DNA of 64,000 bases from JAGWNR01 sp964565685 (GCA_964565685.1 CAZMFR010000002.1:1-64000); one strand, 5' to 3'. Numbered from the stretch's first letter, positions 42,304 to 52,163 are shown. Numbers and translations: made by a program. The notes: generated from the letters alone by a model not told the origin.

Positions 42304-45300
42304 CTAATGACCCTCTATGTACCCTCTTGTCTTCGGTCCAAAGTATCCAGAAGCTGGCATGATCCCCCTGGCTTTTTGGAAAGAAGAAAGAGCAGATTGC
42401 GTCGACACGCCAAAAAATGTTGTCTCATGACCGGAAGATCCTTGCCCTATCAACGCCACTGGAAAGCCGTGAGAATTCAGATATATCTGCAAAGCTTTTA
42501 CATCCTGACCAACCGACCCTAGAGTCAAATTACGATTGAAAGAAACCGTGGAAGTAGCGAGCTGTGTCTGAGCCGGTGCTGGAATTGAAACTACAGCAAT
42601 CATGTTAGCTCTGGTCAGCGGTCCATAATATCCAGAGGCAGGAACTATACCGTGGTCTTTTTGGTATTTGATCAGAGCGGCTTGAGTAATAGGACCAAAG
42701 CGACCTGTATTGCTATCCGAATCCATATAGCCGAGAGATATGAGCACACTCTGCAATGCCTTTACCGATGACCCTGTTGAACCAATTGAGAGATCGCCCG
42801 TCGGTACAACCGATGCGCTAGGATTCAATTTACAAGTGAACCCTGTAGGACAGCCAGGGACAGTCATGGAGTTTAGGTATTCTGTGGTAGAAGCAGAAGG
42901 AGCAAGGATAGAAGTGAGCATGGAAGCCGATACGGAACTGCCAGAGGATGATCCACCTCCTCCGCCGCCATATGAATATGACTGACAAGCGCTGGTGGTG
43001 AACGTCGAATCCGATCCGTATGCGTAACCGGCAGAGTTGTGTGCATATGCGCGGAAATGATATGCAGTGTTGCAAGACAGAGAGGAGATGCCTGCGCTAA
43101 AATCGCCCGTGGTAAATGTGCTGGTATCAGTAGTGGTAGCGCCGTATGATGATGCAGTGCCCCAATCGAATCCTCTCTGATCTGTATTCTCCCCTCCCGT
43201 AGAGGATATATTGCCGACTATGGTCGCAGAAGTTTGATTTATCGACGAAGCAGAGCCGGTAGAGATCGTCGGAACGGAAACGGACTGACCGTTTGTTGTG
43301 GTGAATGACAGGATAGAGCCATAGCCGCGACCGGAAGAATTGCGGGCATAAGCGCGAACATAATATGTAGTATTTGGCGTCAAGCCGGATATGTTCTGAC
43401 TGAGAGCGCCCGGAGCGCTCACTGTAGAATTTATAGTCGTCGTAGCAATGACTGTCGTCAAGCTTGAATTAGTACCATAGGTAAAACCATATCTAGAAAT
43501 GTTGGAAGTGCCGATATTCGTGACATTTGAATTGAATGTCACGCTTGATGACGAGATGTTAGTCGGAGTTTCCGTGATAATGGTTGGGACAGTTATCAGC
43601 GTATATGGATTTGTAACAAATTGACCGTCATTTTCCGTTTGAAAGACAGTGCTACCGTCGTATGTGGCATGATATATGTTCACTATCGCTCCATCGGCTA
43701 TAACTGTCCACGGAGCATCGGAGTCGAGAAAGTTTCTAGTGGTTGTAGCATTTTGCACATATTCGCGGATAGGACTGACCAGAGAACCGGTGTTGTCCAC
43801 GGATAGATCGCCGACAAAAGTAGATGAACCGGTTATGGTGCCATTATTTACACTATTTCCATCGAATATCCAAGCAGTGATCGGATTGTTGTCGATACCG
43901 ACTATAGAACCGGATGTACCATTTCCCCATNNNNNNNNNNNNNNNNNNNNNNNNNNNNNNNNNNNNNNNNNNNNNNNNNNNNNNNNNNNNNNNNNNNNNN
44001 NNNNNNNNNNNNNNNNNNNNNNNNNNNNNNAGTGATCGGATTGTTGTCGATACCGACTATAGAACCGGATGTACCATTTCCCCATGATCCTCCATTTGGG
44101 ATAGTAATCGTGCCGCCGGTGGCATAACTGAAGGTGGAGGTACCTATAACAGTAACACTGTTATAACTTGTATCATTGAATGTAGCATTGCCTGTGACAG
44201 TGCCGTAGTTGATGCTGTTTCCATCGAATATCCACGCAGTGATCGGATTGTTGTCGATACCGACTATCGGCCCCATCGAAGTTCCTCCCCACTGACTACC
44301 GTCTGGAATGGTAATGACGCCTCCCGTGGCATAGGTGAAAGTAGATGTGCCGGTGACGGTACCCCACCGGATGTTATAACTCCCATCATTGAAGGTAGCA
44401 TTACCGTTGATTAAGTACGTATTGTTACTTAAACCATTAAAAATCGCATCGCCGAAGATTGTACCGCCGTTGATGCTTGTGTTATTGAACGTACTGCTAC
44501 CAATGACATTGCCAGAGTTTGCTGACGTATCATTGAACGTGACATTGCCTGTTATATTTCCGCCATTTCCGCTGTTTCCATCGAATATCCACGCAGTGAT
44601 CGGATTGTTGTCGATACCGACTATAGAACCGGATGTACCATTTCCCCATGATCCTCCATTTGGGATAGTAATCGTGCCGCCGGTGGCATAACTGAAGGTG
44701 GAGGTACCTACAACGGTGCCATTGTTAGCGCTCGTGTCATTGAACGTGGCGTTATTGGCAATATTGCCATTGTTGCCGCTCGTGTCATTGAATATAGCAC
44801 TGCCGGTAACAGTACCATTATTTGCGCTATTTCCATCGAAAACCCACATGATTATTGGGTTATCATCAATATTGACTATTGGCCCACTATAGCTACCAAG
44901 CCACTCACCGCCGTCAGGAATAGTGATGGTATCTCCAGTGATATAACTCAAGGTAGAGGTACCGACGATTGTACCGTTGTTGTAGCTCTCATCGTTGAAT
45001 GTAGCGTTGCCTGTGATAGTGCCACCAGAGTTGTAACTTGCTGAATTAAATATGACATCACCAGTGATGTCGCCATTATGCCAGCTTCCATCATTGAATA
45101 TAACATTGCCATTTATAGTACTGCCATAATTTGTAGAACTATCATCATAGAATGCAACATTACCGTTGATAATGCCGCTGTTGTAGCTCGTATCGTTAAA
45201 CGTGGTGGTACTCATAGCGTCGATGGTACCATTGTTCGTGCTATGTCCATCGAATATCCAAGTATCTATGGGGTTATTGTCTGCACCTACTATCGAACCG

Positions 45301-46106
45301 GAGGAACCGGATCCCCATTGACCATTGTCTGGGATAGTTATTGTGCCACCGGTAGCGTAAGTGAAAGTAGATGTGCCTGTTACAATAAAATCATTATAGC
45401 TTTCATCATTAAATGTGGCGTTGCCTGCGACATTTCCATCATTGTAGCTTGTGTCATTGAACGTGGCATTCGTGACACTATCATTGTTATAACTCACACC
45501 ATTGAATACAGCGCTACCTGTGACAGAGTAATTGTTACAGCTCTCACCATTGAACGTGGCGTCACCGGTGACAGTGCCGTTATTGGAACTTGAATCATTG
45601 AATATAGCGTTGCCAACAACACTAGTGTAGTTAACACTCGAATTATTAAATGTAGCGTTGCCAGTAATAGGAGCGCCGTTTTTGCTATTATCATCGAAAG
45701 TAGTGGTTCCAACTACCCAAACGCTGTTATAAACATTTCCATCGAATGTAGTAGATCCTGTGAGATTGCCGGTAAAATGGTTGCCAACATTGCTCGTAAC
45801 AACGATCCCGGTAGCAGAAGCATCTATGCTTGCCGGTTGTACCCAGCTTCCATCATCAAGATCGATCTCCGGGAAAAAGGTCCCTACGGTCACAGTATCA
45901 TCTCCAGAACCGGGCAGAGAACCGGCAGCGGTAGTTGTTCCTGCGTCAGTGTACCAGTTGCTAACATTAGTCCAACTGACATCTGATCCGTCGCTCCAAA
46001 AATATAACGTGGCCGCGTGGGCGGCAGAGACATGGAAGGATACGGCTACAGAAAGACACAAAGCGATGACGGCTATCTTGTTGTATTTGAAAAATGATTT
46101 GGTCAT
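42304..46106 (-). CDS. Secreted repeat (beta-solenoid-like) protein with Fn3 and peptidoglycan-binding domains, crossed by an assembly gap
   Basis: Signal peptide (~1-32), then dozens of ~13-16-residue units of the type GTVTGNATFNDTSYNN (~110-640), as in beta-solenoid surface proteins. Longer spacers (ITIPDGGSWG, NPITAWIFDGNS) recur every ~110 residues. Two Fn3-like domains, a Gly/Ser linker and two PG_binding_1 domains (GSSVKALQSVL, GQDVKALQIYL) follow. The 100-N gap (43931-44030) shifts the frame; removing it plus one 55-bp copy gives one ORF of 1215 residues. Because the gene is itself repetitive, the true repeat number is uncertain. Likely a wall-bound surface protein. Confidence 0.8.
43876..44085. 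repeat. Scaffold gap of 100 N flanked by a 55-bp direct repeat
   Basis: 43876-43930 and 44031-44085 are identical. The same 55 bases also occur at 44597-44651 within the same gene, so the gap may hide one or more real repeat units rather than a simple overlap. Confidence 0.85.
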
Positions 46107-46115
46107 AGTTTTGTA

Positions 46116-46826
46116 TTAGTTAGCCGACTTTTTAGGGAATAGAATGCCGAATACCTCCTTGTCCAAGGCGGAGATGTCTTGGAATGAGGTCGCATTTATG
46201 ATTTGATGCACGATGTCAGCGGAAATGAGGGGATTCAGTGTGATGGTCGTGGTGGTGGCGGTAGAGATCTGGAACGGCCGCTGTGGTCTTGAATATGTAG
46301 ATGAAGCCATTCTACGATTTTTCATAGTAGATGAGGATATCTTTAGGTCATCCATTGCGTATGTAGTGGAAGAAGCTGTACGAGGCATATTAATGACCAC
46401 TCGAGATTGTCTAGATGCAGTACGGAAGACGACATTCAACAGAGACATCTTATCTTGAAGCAATGAATCTGATTGTATATCAACGGCGCTTCCTTGCCTC
46501 TCAGCTTTGATGATAGAAGCCGTGTCAGTAGCATTTTGAACGGCAGTAACAGATGTTTGCATGTGCGGTATAGCCGCATCGATCTCACCCAAAATGATAG
46601 CTTGATCGCTTGATGAAATGGTAGACGATGCCGCAGCAGAGGCAAATGCAGTGTATTGAGAGATGCGAGAATCGAGCATCTTTTCTACAGATGATTGTAT
46701 CGTCGAAAAGTCCGGCTTCTTGTATGTCGTCTGATTGGAGGCGGCATGGACATAGGTGCCCATTACGAGCGTAGAACCGACAACTAGCGCGAGGACGAAA
46801 AAAACCGCCTTATTTTTAAATGACAT
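46116..46826 (-). CDS. Secreted protein of unknown function
   Basis: 236 residues from MSFKNKAVFF. Clear signal peptide ending VHAA (~26). The mature part is Ser/Thr/Ala-rich and helical, with SSVEKMLDSRISQYTAFASAA and DIVHQIINATSFQDISALDK. No family recognised. It starts the leftward cluster of three exported proteins; the solenoid gene begins 10 bases after its stop, so they are probably co-transcribed. Confidence 0.7.
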   Translation of the reverse strand: MSFKNKAVFFVLALVVGSTLVMGTYVHAASNQTTYKKPDFSTIQSSVEKMLDSRISQYTAFASAAASSTISSSDQAIILGEIDAAIPHMQTSVTAVQNATDTASIIKAERQGSAVDIQSDSLLQDKMSLLNVVFRTASRQSRVVINMPRTASSTTYAMDDLKISSSTMKNRRMASSTYSRPQRPFQISTATTTTITLNPLISADIVHQIINATSFQDISALDKEVFGILFPKKSAN

Positions 46827-46874
46827 TGTTGTGTAAGATATTATTGTGACTGGTAATGTGGTCACATTATATCA

Positions 46875-47876
46875 TCAAATTCCCTCGCCTTTCAATTCAT
46901 CCACAAGTCTCTGGGCATTCTTGCTCAATTTTTTTGGCATTTGAACGTGAGTGACGACGAGCAGATCTCCTCGCTTTTCATGAGCATTGCCGGTGAATGC
47001 GCCGCGAATCTCGTATGGCACGCCTTTGCCTTTTATTCGAAGTATCTCGCCATGGCTCGTACCAGCCGGGATCTTCAATTCGATAGTGCCGTCTACTTCC
47101 GGGTTTAGCGTCTTGATCTCGACTGTGCCGCCGGCGATAGCAGTAGTCAGCTTCACAGGCAAGTCCATTACGAGGTTGAAACCCTCTTTTCTGAAATTCG
47201 GGTGTTCCTCCACCCAAACGCGAACGATGAGATCGCCGGGAACGCCTTGCCTACCATCGGCTCCATTCTCGCCCGGCTCGCCTTTGCCGGCCACTCGGAG
47301 CCCTTGACCGCTTTCTATCCCAGGAGGGATCTTGACCACCAGCTTTTCTCTGCGGCCGCCGATAGAGAGCTCTTTTTCCGTGCCGAAAATCGAGTCTTTA
47401 AAAGAGATCTGAACGTCTACCGTCACGTTCATGCCTTTTCTTGCGCGCCGCCTGCCGCCTCCGCCGCCAAAGAATTCACCGAACAAGTCGCCAAGATCGA
47501 ATTCAAACGATTGGCCATTCTGACCGAATCCTTGGCCATTGAAACCGCCACCTTGAGTAAATTGGGAAAAATCAAAACCGCCAAATCCTTGACCCCCGTT
47601 GAAACCTTGAAAACCGCCTGCGCCGCTATATCCGCCTTGGCTATTGAAACCCGCGCCGCCAGGACCTGCCGAACCGAATCTGTCATACTGCGCGCGTTTT
47701 GTATCATCTGATAGTATGGCGTATGCCTCGCTAGCTTCTTTGAATTTCTTGGCTGATTCCGGATTATTTTTGTTCACGTCCGGATGGTATTTGTGGGCGA
47801 GCTTGTAGAAGGCCTTCTTCAGATCTTCTTTGCTTGCGCCTTTTTCGACGCCGAGAGTTTTGTAATAATCTTTCAT
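46875..47876 (-). CDS. dnaJ: DnaJ-type co-chaperone without zinc fingers (CbpA-like)
   Basis: 333 residues. J domain (~1-70) with the HPD triad in YHPDVNKN, a long Gly/Phe-rich region (~75-135), then the C-terminal substrate-binding domains (VDVQISFKDSIFGTEKEL, GLRVAGKGEPGENG). The four CxxCxGxG zinc motifs of classic DnaJ are absent, so it is a class B J-protein. Stimulates DnaK (49510-51408). The start overlaps the stop of the upstream gene (ATGA). Confidence 0.9.
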   Translation of the reverse strand: MKDYYKTLGVEKGASKEDLKKAFYKLAHKYHPDVNKNNPESAKKFKEASEAYAILSDDTKRAQYDRFGSAGPGGAGFNSQGGYSGAGGFQGFNGGQGFGGFDFSQFTQGGGFNGQGFGQNGQSFEFDLGDLFGEFFGGGGGRRRARKGMNVTVDVQISFKDSIFGTEKELSIGGRREKLVVKIPPGIESGQGLRVAGKGEPGENGADGRQGVPGDLIVRVWVEEHPNFRKEGFNLVMDLPVKLTTAIAGGTVEIKTLNPEVDGTIELKIPAGTSHGEILRIKGKGVPYEIRGAFTGNAHEKRGDLLVVTHVQMPKKLSKNAQRLVDELKGEGI

Positions 47877-48100
47877 GTTCTTAATCCCAAAGTCTTGTCT
47901 GTAGCTGATAAATCGATGCTATAAGCTTTTGCTATCGTACTCCTCCTAACATTCTTACCGCCTATTGCAATCAATAAACGCGCTGACTCAATGGCAAACC
48001 AATCATTAATAGCCTTTTGCATCTCAGGTCTAGTTTGATACATATCTTCTGCCCGGATTCTTAATTCTCCCAGTTGATTTAAATATTTTTTAGAATTCAT
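47873..48100 (-). CDS. Hypothetical protein coupled to dnaJ
   Basis: 75 residues, helical and charged (LGELRIRAEDMYQTRPEMQK), no membrane segment, no family recognised. Its stop overlaps the dnaJ start by four bases, so the two are translated together. Confidence 0.6.
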   Translation of the reverse strand: MNSKKYLNQLGELRIRAEDMYQTRPEMQKAINDWFAIESARLLIAIGGKNVRRSTIAKAYSIDLSATDKTLGLRT

Positions 48101-48137
48101 AGTTTTACAGATTATAAAATCGCTTTTAAATGGAATT

Positions 48138-48464
48138 CTATACCCCGAACAATTTCTTCAACCTCACATCAACTTCAGCAAGCAAGGGCGACTCCAACAT
48201 ACCGAGCTCACCCATTACGATCCTTTTCTGCAAGGTGGCGATCTTGTCGACCTTTATGAGAGAATCTCCCTTCAAACCGTTCTCCAGTGAATGGACGGCC
48301 TTGATCTCAAACTTGCCTGCTCTTTCCGCGACCCGCGATGATATGAAGCTTACGATGCAATCTTCACCACCTTTGTTGTCATACAACACCAAAGCCGGCC
48401 TGACTTTTTGTCCCGATAAGTCCGTGAAGGGAAAAGGTATGAGCACGATGGTTCCTTTATGCAT
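48138..48464 (-). CDS. PemK/MazF-family toxin (endoribonuclease)
   Basis: 108 residues. MazF fold: KGTIVLIPFPFTDLSGQKVRPALVL at the N-terminus (read in parts), IVSFISSR in the middle, and LIKVDKIATLQKRIV followed by MGELG near the C-terminus. Cuts mRNA when free of antitoxin. The start overlaps the antitoxin stop by eight bases. Confidence 0.9.
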   Translation of the reverse strand: MHKGTIVLIPFPFTDLSGQKVRPALVLYDNKGGEDCIVSFISSRVAERAGKFEIKAVHSLENGLKGDSLIKVDKIATLQKRIVMGELGMLESPLLAEVDVRLKKLFGV

Positions 48465-48708
48465 ATCTCTTTTTTAGATCTTTTAGCGAATAAAGTTCCG
48501 GTTCCTTGGCCAAGAAGTCGAAGCTGGCGGAATTGGCGTTCATATTGGTCATCTCGTCTAACCCGTCGTTTTCGGCGCTTGGAAATCTCATCAGAATGGC
48601 ATCTATCGAATTGCGTCTGCCGATACCGAACATTTCCCCGCCGTATTTGACGCGATTGACGAGACGGCTTATATTCTTGCGTGCATTGGTTGTGGTGATT
48701 ATTTTCAT
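48457..48708 (-). CDS. Phd/YefM-type antitoxin
   Basis: 83 residues from MKIITTTNARKN. The N-terminal TNARKNISRLVNRVKYGG and IDAILMRFPS match Phd/YefM antitoxins, which bind their own operator and neutralise the toxin with the C-terminal tail (here EPELYSLKDLKKRYA). The longer ORF to 48795 reads through the operator and is rejected. Confidence 0.8.
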   Translation of the reverse strand: MKIITTTNARKNISRLVNRVKYGGEMFGIGRRNSIDAILMRFPSAENDGLDEMTNMNANSASFDFLAKEPELYSLKDLKKRYA

Positions 48709-48709
48709 G

Positions 48710-48726
48710 ATGTACATATTGTACAT
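48710..48726 (-). promoter_or_regulatory. Operator of the toxin-antitoxin operon
   Basis: Perfect inverted repeat ATGTACA-TAT-TGTACAT, one base upstream of the antitoxin start codon, the expected place for autorepression. Confidence 0.65.
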
Positions 48727-48766
48727 AATCGCTATTTTAATTGCAACTTGACACCTCCCCCATTCC

Positions 48767-49129
48767 ATGCTAACCTCTTTTTCAGTCACTCGCAATCGCT
48801 TGTTTACATGCCGTGCGGCATGGGCGAGGGTGCGAGAGTTGTTTGAAACTTTGGCTCTTGGAAGGAAGCCATGGCATTTTACTCGAATGCCTCAACCTCA
48901 CCAAATGCTTCGTGTTCTTAAAGAATTAAAGAAAGAAAAGTGCGATAGTTTTGGAGTTGTTCTTAAGAGTGGAACTCGACTTAGATTTACCAGGGTCTGT
49001 TCAATCTGGAAGGAACGTCGCAAATACTTTGTCCAATTCCATGGACTTCGAATTGATCAGACGGATGGAGAAAAGCATGGTCACTCTTTTTTCACCGTGA
49101 ATATTGATGACATTCTTGAAATCCAATGA
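48767..49129 (+). CDS. Hypothetical protein
   Basis: Up to 120 residues, basic, no family recognised. The reliable part begins around residue 22 (VRELFETLALGRKPWHFTRM) and continues as KSGTRLRFTRVCSIWKERRK and SFFTVNIDDILEIQ, which look like beta strands of a small soluble fold. The start is uncertain. A strong terminator follows directly, supporting expression. Confidence 0.5.
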   Translation: MLTSFSVTRNRLFTCRAAWARVRELFETLALGRKPWHFTRMPQPHQMLRVLKELKKEKCDSFGVVLKSGTRLRFTRVCSIWKERRKYFVQFHGLRIDQTDGEKHGHSFFTVNIDDILEIQ

Positions 49130-49136
49130 TTCCCAA

Positions 49137-49189
49137 GACCCTCGTTGACTCCCCCGAAAATTCGGGAGAGCTGACGAGGGTCCTTTTTT
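49137..49189. terminator. Strong bidirectional terminator
   Basis: Nested stems GACCCTCGT/ACGAGGGTC and CCCGAA/TTCGGG with T-runs on both strands. It separates the convergent genes at 48767 and 49192. Confidence 0.85.
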
Positions 49190-49191
49190 GT

Positions 49192-49389
49192 TTACTTCTT
49201 TTTTCCTTGATCCCCAGAGTTCTTTAGATCTGCTGGTTGTAATGGACTCTGAATTCCATGCGACCATTTAGCATCAATCTTACGAGAATTCTTTTCAAAT
49301 TCTTCTATATTGTAGTTGATTGACATTGATAATTGTTTCATATGCTCAGGTGTTAACGCATAAGCAACTTGTTTATCACCAAGATTCAT
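49192..49389 (-). CDS. Hypothetical protein, 5' end uncertain
   Basis: 65 residues from MNLGDKQVAYALTPEH. The same frame stays open and protein-like upstream (DQLHKDFCPSTIIARSSDAF) to an in-frame TGA at 49474-49476, which lies two codons after an ATG at 49482. So the gene may truly begin near 49482 with a nonsense change, or use a non-ATG start. The pattern vaguely resembles DUF3467. Downstream of dnaK on the same strand. Confidence 0.5.
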   Translation of the reverse strand: MNLGDKQVAYALTPEHMKQLSMSINYNIEEFEKNSRKIDAKWSHGIQSPLQPADLKNSGDQGKKK

Positions 49390-49509
49390 AATCAGAACAA
49401 ATGCGTCACTTGATCGTGCAATGATTGTACTCGGACAAAAGTCTTTATGAAGTTGATCCAGATTAATTGTGGTTCAATTCATAGTTCTAAATTAAGTTTG
49501 TAATATTTA

Positions 49510-51408
49510 CTATTTCTTCTCCTTAAACTCAGCGTCCTTCACATTATCTGCGCCGCCATCGTTCGGCGGAGTTTGGCCGCCTTGAGGACCACCCTGCGGC
49601 GCCTCCTGTTTCATATATTGCCCAATCTTCTGTATCTCATCCGACAGCGCAGTCGTAGAGGCCTTGATAGCCGCCAAATCTGGCGTAGCGCTATCCTTCA
49701 CACGCTTGAGGTCAGCGATCTTGTCTTCAATAGACTTGCGTAGATCTGCCGGCACTTTCTCGCCCGCCTCTTTCAAAGCTTTTTCGGCGGTATAGGCGAG
49801 CTGTTCGGCGATATTTTTTGCCTCAACGGCGTCTTTCTTTGCCGCGTCAGCAGAAGCGTTCAGTTCCGCGTCTTTCTTCATCTTCTCCACTTCTTCTTTG
49901 GACAAGCCCGAGGAAGCCGTTATCTTTATCGAATTCGACTTCCCTGTTGCTTTATCCTTGGCACTGACGTTCAAGATGCCGTTTGCGTCGATATCGAATG
50001 TCACTTCAATTTGAGGCATTCCTCGCGGCGCAGGAGATATGCCTCCGAGGTTGAATTGGCCGAGAGACTTGTTGTCGCTAGCCAATGGACGCTCGCCCTG
50101 AGTGATGTGAATGGTCACTTCCGTCTGATTGTCAGCGGCAGTCGAGAATACCTGCGAGCGCTGGGTCGGCACAGTCGTATTCTTTTCAATGAGTTTCGTT
50201 GCAACGCCACCCATCGTTTCAATACCCAGAGAAAGAGGAATAACATCGAGCAAGAGCACATCATGCACGTCTCCGCCTAGAATTCCGCCCTGAATGGCCG
50301 CGCCGACTGCGACCACTTCATCAGGATTGACGCTCATATTCGGCTCCTTGCCAAAGTATGCTTTGACCGCGGCCTGGATAGCCGGCATGCGTGTCTGACC
50401 GCCGACAAGGACGACTTCATTGAGCTGACCTACCTTGAAGGGCGAAGCATCCATGGCCCTCTTCGTGATCATCATTGCGCGGTCAATGAATTCGGCGCAA
50501 AGATTTTCCAACTGTGCGCGGGTAAAGGTGACAAGCAAATGCTTCGGTCCATCCGCGCCGCTCGTGATGAACGGGATGTTTATTTCGGTCTGCATAGCTG
50601 TCGACAGCTCAATCTTTGCTTTCTCCGCCGCTTCGTCTAGGCGCTGGAGAGCCAGAGCGTCCTTCTTGAGATCGACGCCATTCTCTTTCATGAATGTGTC
50701 TGCGAGCCAATTGACGATCTTTGCGTCAATGTCACGACCGCCGAGGTGGCTGTCGCCGTCGGTGGATTTGACTTCGATGGTATCTTCGGCCACGTTGAGC
50801 ACGCTGATGTCGAATGTTCCGCCGCCGAAGTCGAACACTGCGATCTTCTCATCCTTCTTCTTGTTGAAGCCGTAGGCCAATGCAGCTGCCGTCGGCTCAT
50901 TGATGATGCGCTTCACATCGAGTCCGGCTATCTGTCCGGCGTCTTTCGTTGCCTGACGTTGGCTGTCGTTAAAGTAAGCCGGCACAGTTATGACTGCCTC
51001 CGTTATCTTTTCTCCGAGACGCGTTTCTGCGTCTGTCTTCAGCTTTTGCAAGATCATGGCGCTGACCTCCTCCGGGCGCATCCACTTGCCGGCCATGTTA
51101 ACTTCTATGCCGCCCGAGGCAGATTTCCTCGTCTCGAATGGCACGTTCTTTATATCTTTCTGCACTCCCGGATCGTCATAGGTGTGGCCCATGAAGCGCT
51201 TGATCTGGAATATGGTGTTCTTTGGGTTCGTCACTGCCTGCCTCTTTGCAAGCAAGCCGACGAGCCGTTCGCCTGTTTTAGATTGGGCGACAATCGAAGG
51301 TGTTGTACGCGCACCTTCAGCGTTTTCTAAGACTTTCGGCGTGCCCGCTTCCATCACGGCTACTGCCGAAAAAGTCGTTCCGAGGTCGATTCCGATGATT
51401 TTGGACAT
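49510..51408 (-). CDS. dnaK: Hsp70 chaperone DnaK
   Basis: 632 residues, normal length. ATP-dependent folding chaperone. Nucleotide-binding domain with GIDLGTTFS (5-13), AVITVPAYFNDSQRQATKDA (~140-159) and DFGGGTFD (~193); linker DVLLLDVIPLS (~385); substrate-binding domain; acidic Gly/Gln-rich tail. Works with DnaJ and GrpE, both encoded within 6 kb but in separate units. No CIRCE element or hrcA is visible. Confidence 0.96.
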   Translation of the reverse strand: MSKIIGIDLGTTFSAVAVMEAGTPKVLENAEGARTTPSIVAQSKTGERLVGLLAKRQAVTNPKNTIFQIKRFMGHTYDDPGVQKDIKNVPFETRKSASGGIEVNMAGKWMRPEEVSAMILQKLKTDAETRLGEKITEAVITVPAYFNDSQRQATKDAGQIAGLDVKRIINEPTAAALAYGFNKKKDEKIAVFDFGGGTFDISVLNVAEDTIEVKSTDGDSHLGGRDIDAKIVNWLADTFMKENGVDLKKDALALQRLDEAAEKAKIELSTAMQTEINIPFITSGADGPKHLLVTFTRAQLENLCAEFIDRAMMITKRAMDASPFKVGQLNEVVLVGGQTRMPAIQAAVKAYFGKEPNMSVNPDEVVAVGAAIQGGILGGDVHDVLLLDVIPLSLGIETMGGVATKLIEKNTTVPTQRSQVFSTAADNQTEVTIHITQGERPLASDNKSLGQFNLGGISPAPRGMPQIEVTFDIDANGILNVSAKDKATGKSNSIKITASSGLSKEEVEKMKKDAELNASADAAKKDAVEAKNIAEQLAYTAEKALKEAGEKVPADLRKSIEDKIADLKRVKDSATPDLAAIKASTTALSDEIQKIGQYMKQEAPQGGPQGGQTPPNDGGADNVKDAEFKEKK

Positions 51409-51420
51409 GATTTTTTATAT

Positions 51421-51449
51421 TTGACAATTAATGGGTAATATGCTAATCT
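51421..51449 (+). promoter_or_regulatory. Promoter of the leader-containing unit 1
   Basis: TTGACA, 17-base spacer, TAATCT. A near-copy of this promoter precedes the second leader at 52216-52244. Confidence 0.65.
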
Positions 51450-51465
51450 ATTTTCAGTTTTAGTA

Positions 51466-51513
51466 ACCTTAACAATTTGCTCATTTGACCAAGCATCGCT
51501 TGGAGGTTAGAGC
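51466..51513 (+). promoter_or_regulatory. Conserved 5' leader, copy 1
   Basis: ACCTTAACAATTTGCTCATT, then a CCAAGC-ATC-GCTTGG hairpin, then AGGTTAGAGC. The same leader at 52258-52306 has CCAAGC-GCT-GCTTGG: the stem is kept and the loop differs, as expected for an RNA structure next to a Shine-Dalgarno-like GGAGG. Confidence 0.6.
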
Positions 51514-51529
51514 ATTGGAGAACTTTGAT

Positions 51530-51760
51530 ATGAACAAACAACGAATATTTGTGGCATTGACGTTAATCGCACTGGGAATGGGTTTGATGGAGGTGTTTGT
51601 ATTACTACAATCCAATCACTTTCTTATTTCCCTAATCCCTTTGGCCGCCGGACTTTTCTTCTTCTGGTCTGGACTTGACGGCATGGGACTTAGAGGATTA
51701 ATCGTCAACACGGTCTTTAACTACATATACCGGCGAAGAGTGAAGAAGTTTGGCCGGTAA
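51530..51760 (+). CDS. Small membrane protein, leader unit 1
   Basis: 76 residues from MNKQRIFVALTLI. Two hydrophobic helices (~5-25 and ~30-47), then a basic C-terminus (YRRRVKKFGR). TTGGAG about 9 bases upstream supports this ATG; the ORF opening at 51485 runs through the leader hairpin. No family recognised. Confidence 0.6.
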   Translation: MNKQRIFVALTLIALGMGLMEVFVLLQSNHFLISLIPLAAGLFFFWSGLDGMGLRGLIVNTVFNYIYRRRVKKFGR

Positions 51761-51792
51761 CAACAATCAAATCAACAAATCGAAAGGAAGTT

Positions 51793-51981
51793 ATGAAGCT
51801 ATTCATTGCAATTGGAATTGAGTTCGCGATTATAGCCGGACTCCTTGGAACCCCTAACCTTCAAATCAGTTTTGACCTTGTAGCAGGAGCAATCTTTGGA
51901 TTCACTTCTTGCTACATCGTCCTCAAGGTTCCACGGGCAGTCAAGGATTTTCTGACAATTAAATGGCCGAAGGCCGATTAA
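51793..51981 (+). CDS. Small membrane protein
   Basis: 62 residues: MKLFIAIGIEFAIIAGLLG is hydrophobic, and a second helix is at ~30-48 (VAGAIFGFTSCYIVL). AAAGGAAG precedes the ATG. It lies 32 bases after the preceding small membrane protein, so they are probably one operon. Confidence 0.6.
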   Translation: MKLFIAIGIEFAIIAGLLGTPNLQISFDLVAGAIFGFTSCYIVLKVPRAVKDFLTIKWPKAD

Positions 51982-52004
51982 TTTGCCCTCACCGCTCACG
52001 AAAG

Positions 52005-52040
52005 CCGTTCCTATGGCTCTTCGTAGGGCGGTTTTTCTTT
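52005..52040 (+). terminator. Terminator of the small membrane protein operon
   Basis: Imperfect stem CCGTTCCTA/TAGGGCGG then TTTTTCTTTTTT. Confidence 0.7.
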
Positions 52041-52113
52041 TTTCCTTCCTTTTTAATGAACAACTTTTATTTGCGGCTCAAATGGTGGAAATGAGCCGCA
52101 ACGCTACTTCACC

Positions 52114-52163
52114 TCCACTATATTCGCCGGGCTCCTCTCGTTTCCAGAGGTCGGACCTCTGGA
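52114..52163. repeat. Copy of the DUF167 gene 3' end plus 21-bp palindrome
   Basis: 52114-52138 matches the last codons of the DUF167 gene (52826-52850) with two differences. It is followed by an inverted repeat with arms TCCAGAGGTC and GACCTCTGGA (52143-52163). A further degenerate copy starts near 52170. No ORF in 51982-52326 is convincing. Confidence 0.7.

Noticed and set aside
49510..51420. CIRCE/HrcA control of dnaK
   Set aside because: No TTAGCACTC-N9-GAGTGCTAA inverted repeat was found upstream of dnaK, grpE or dnaJ.
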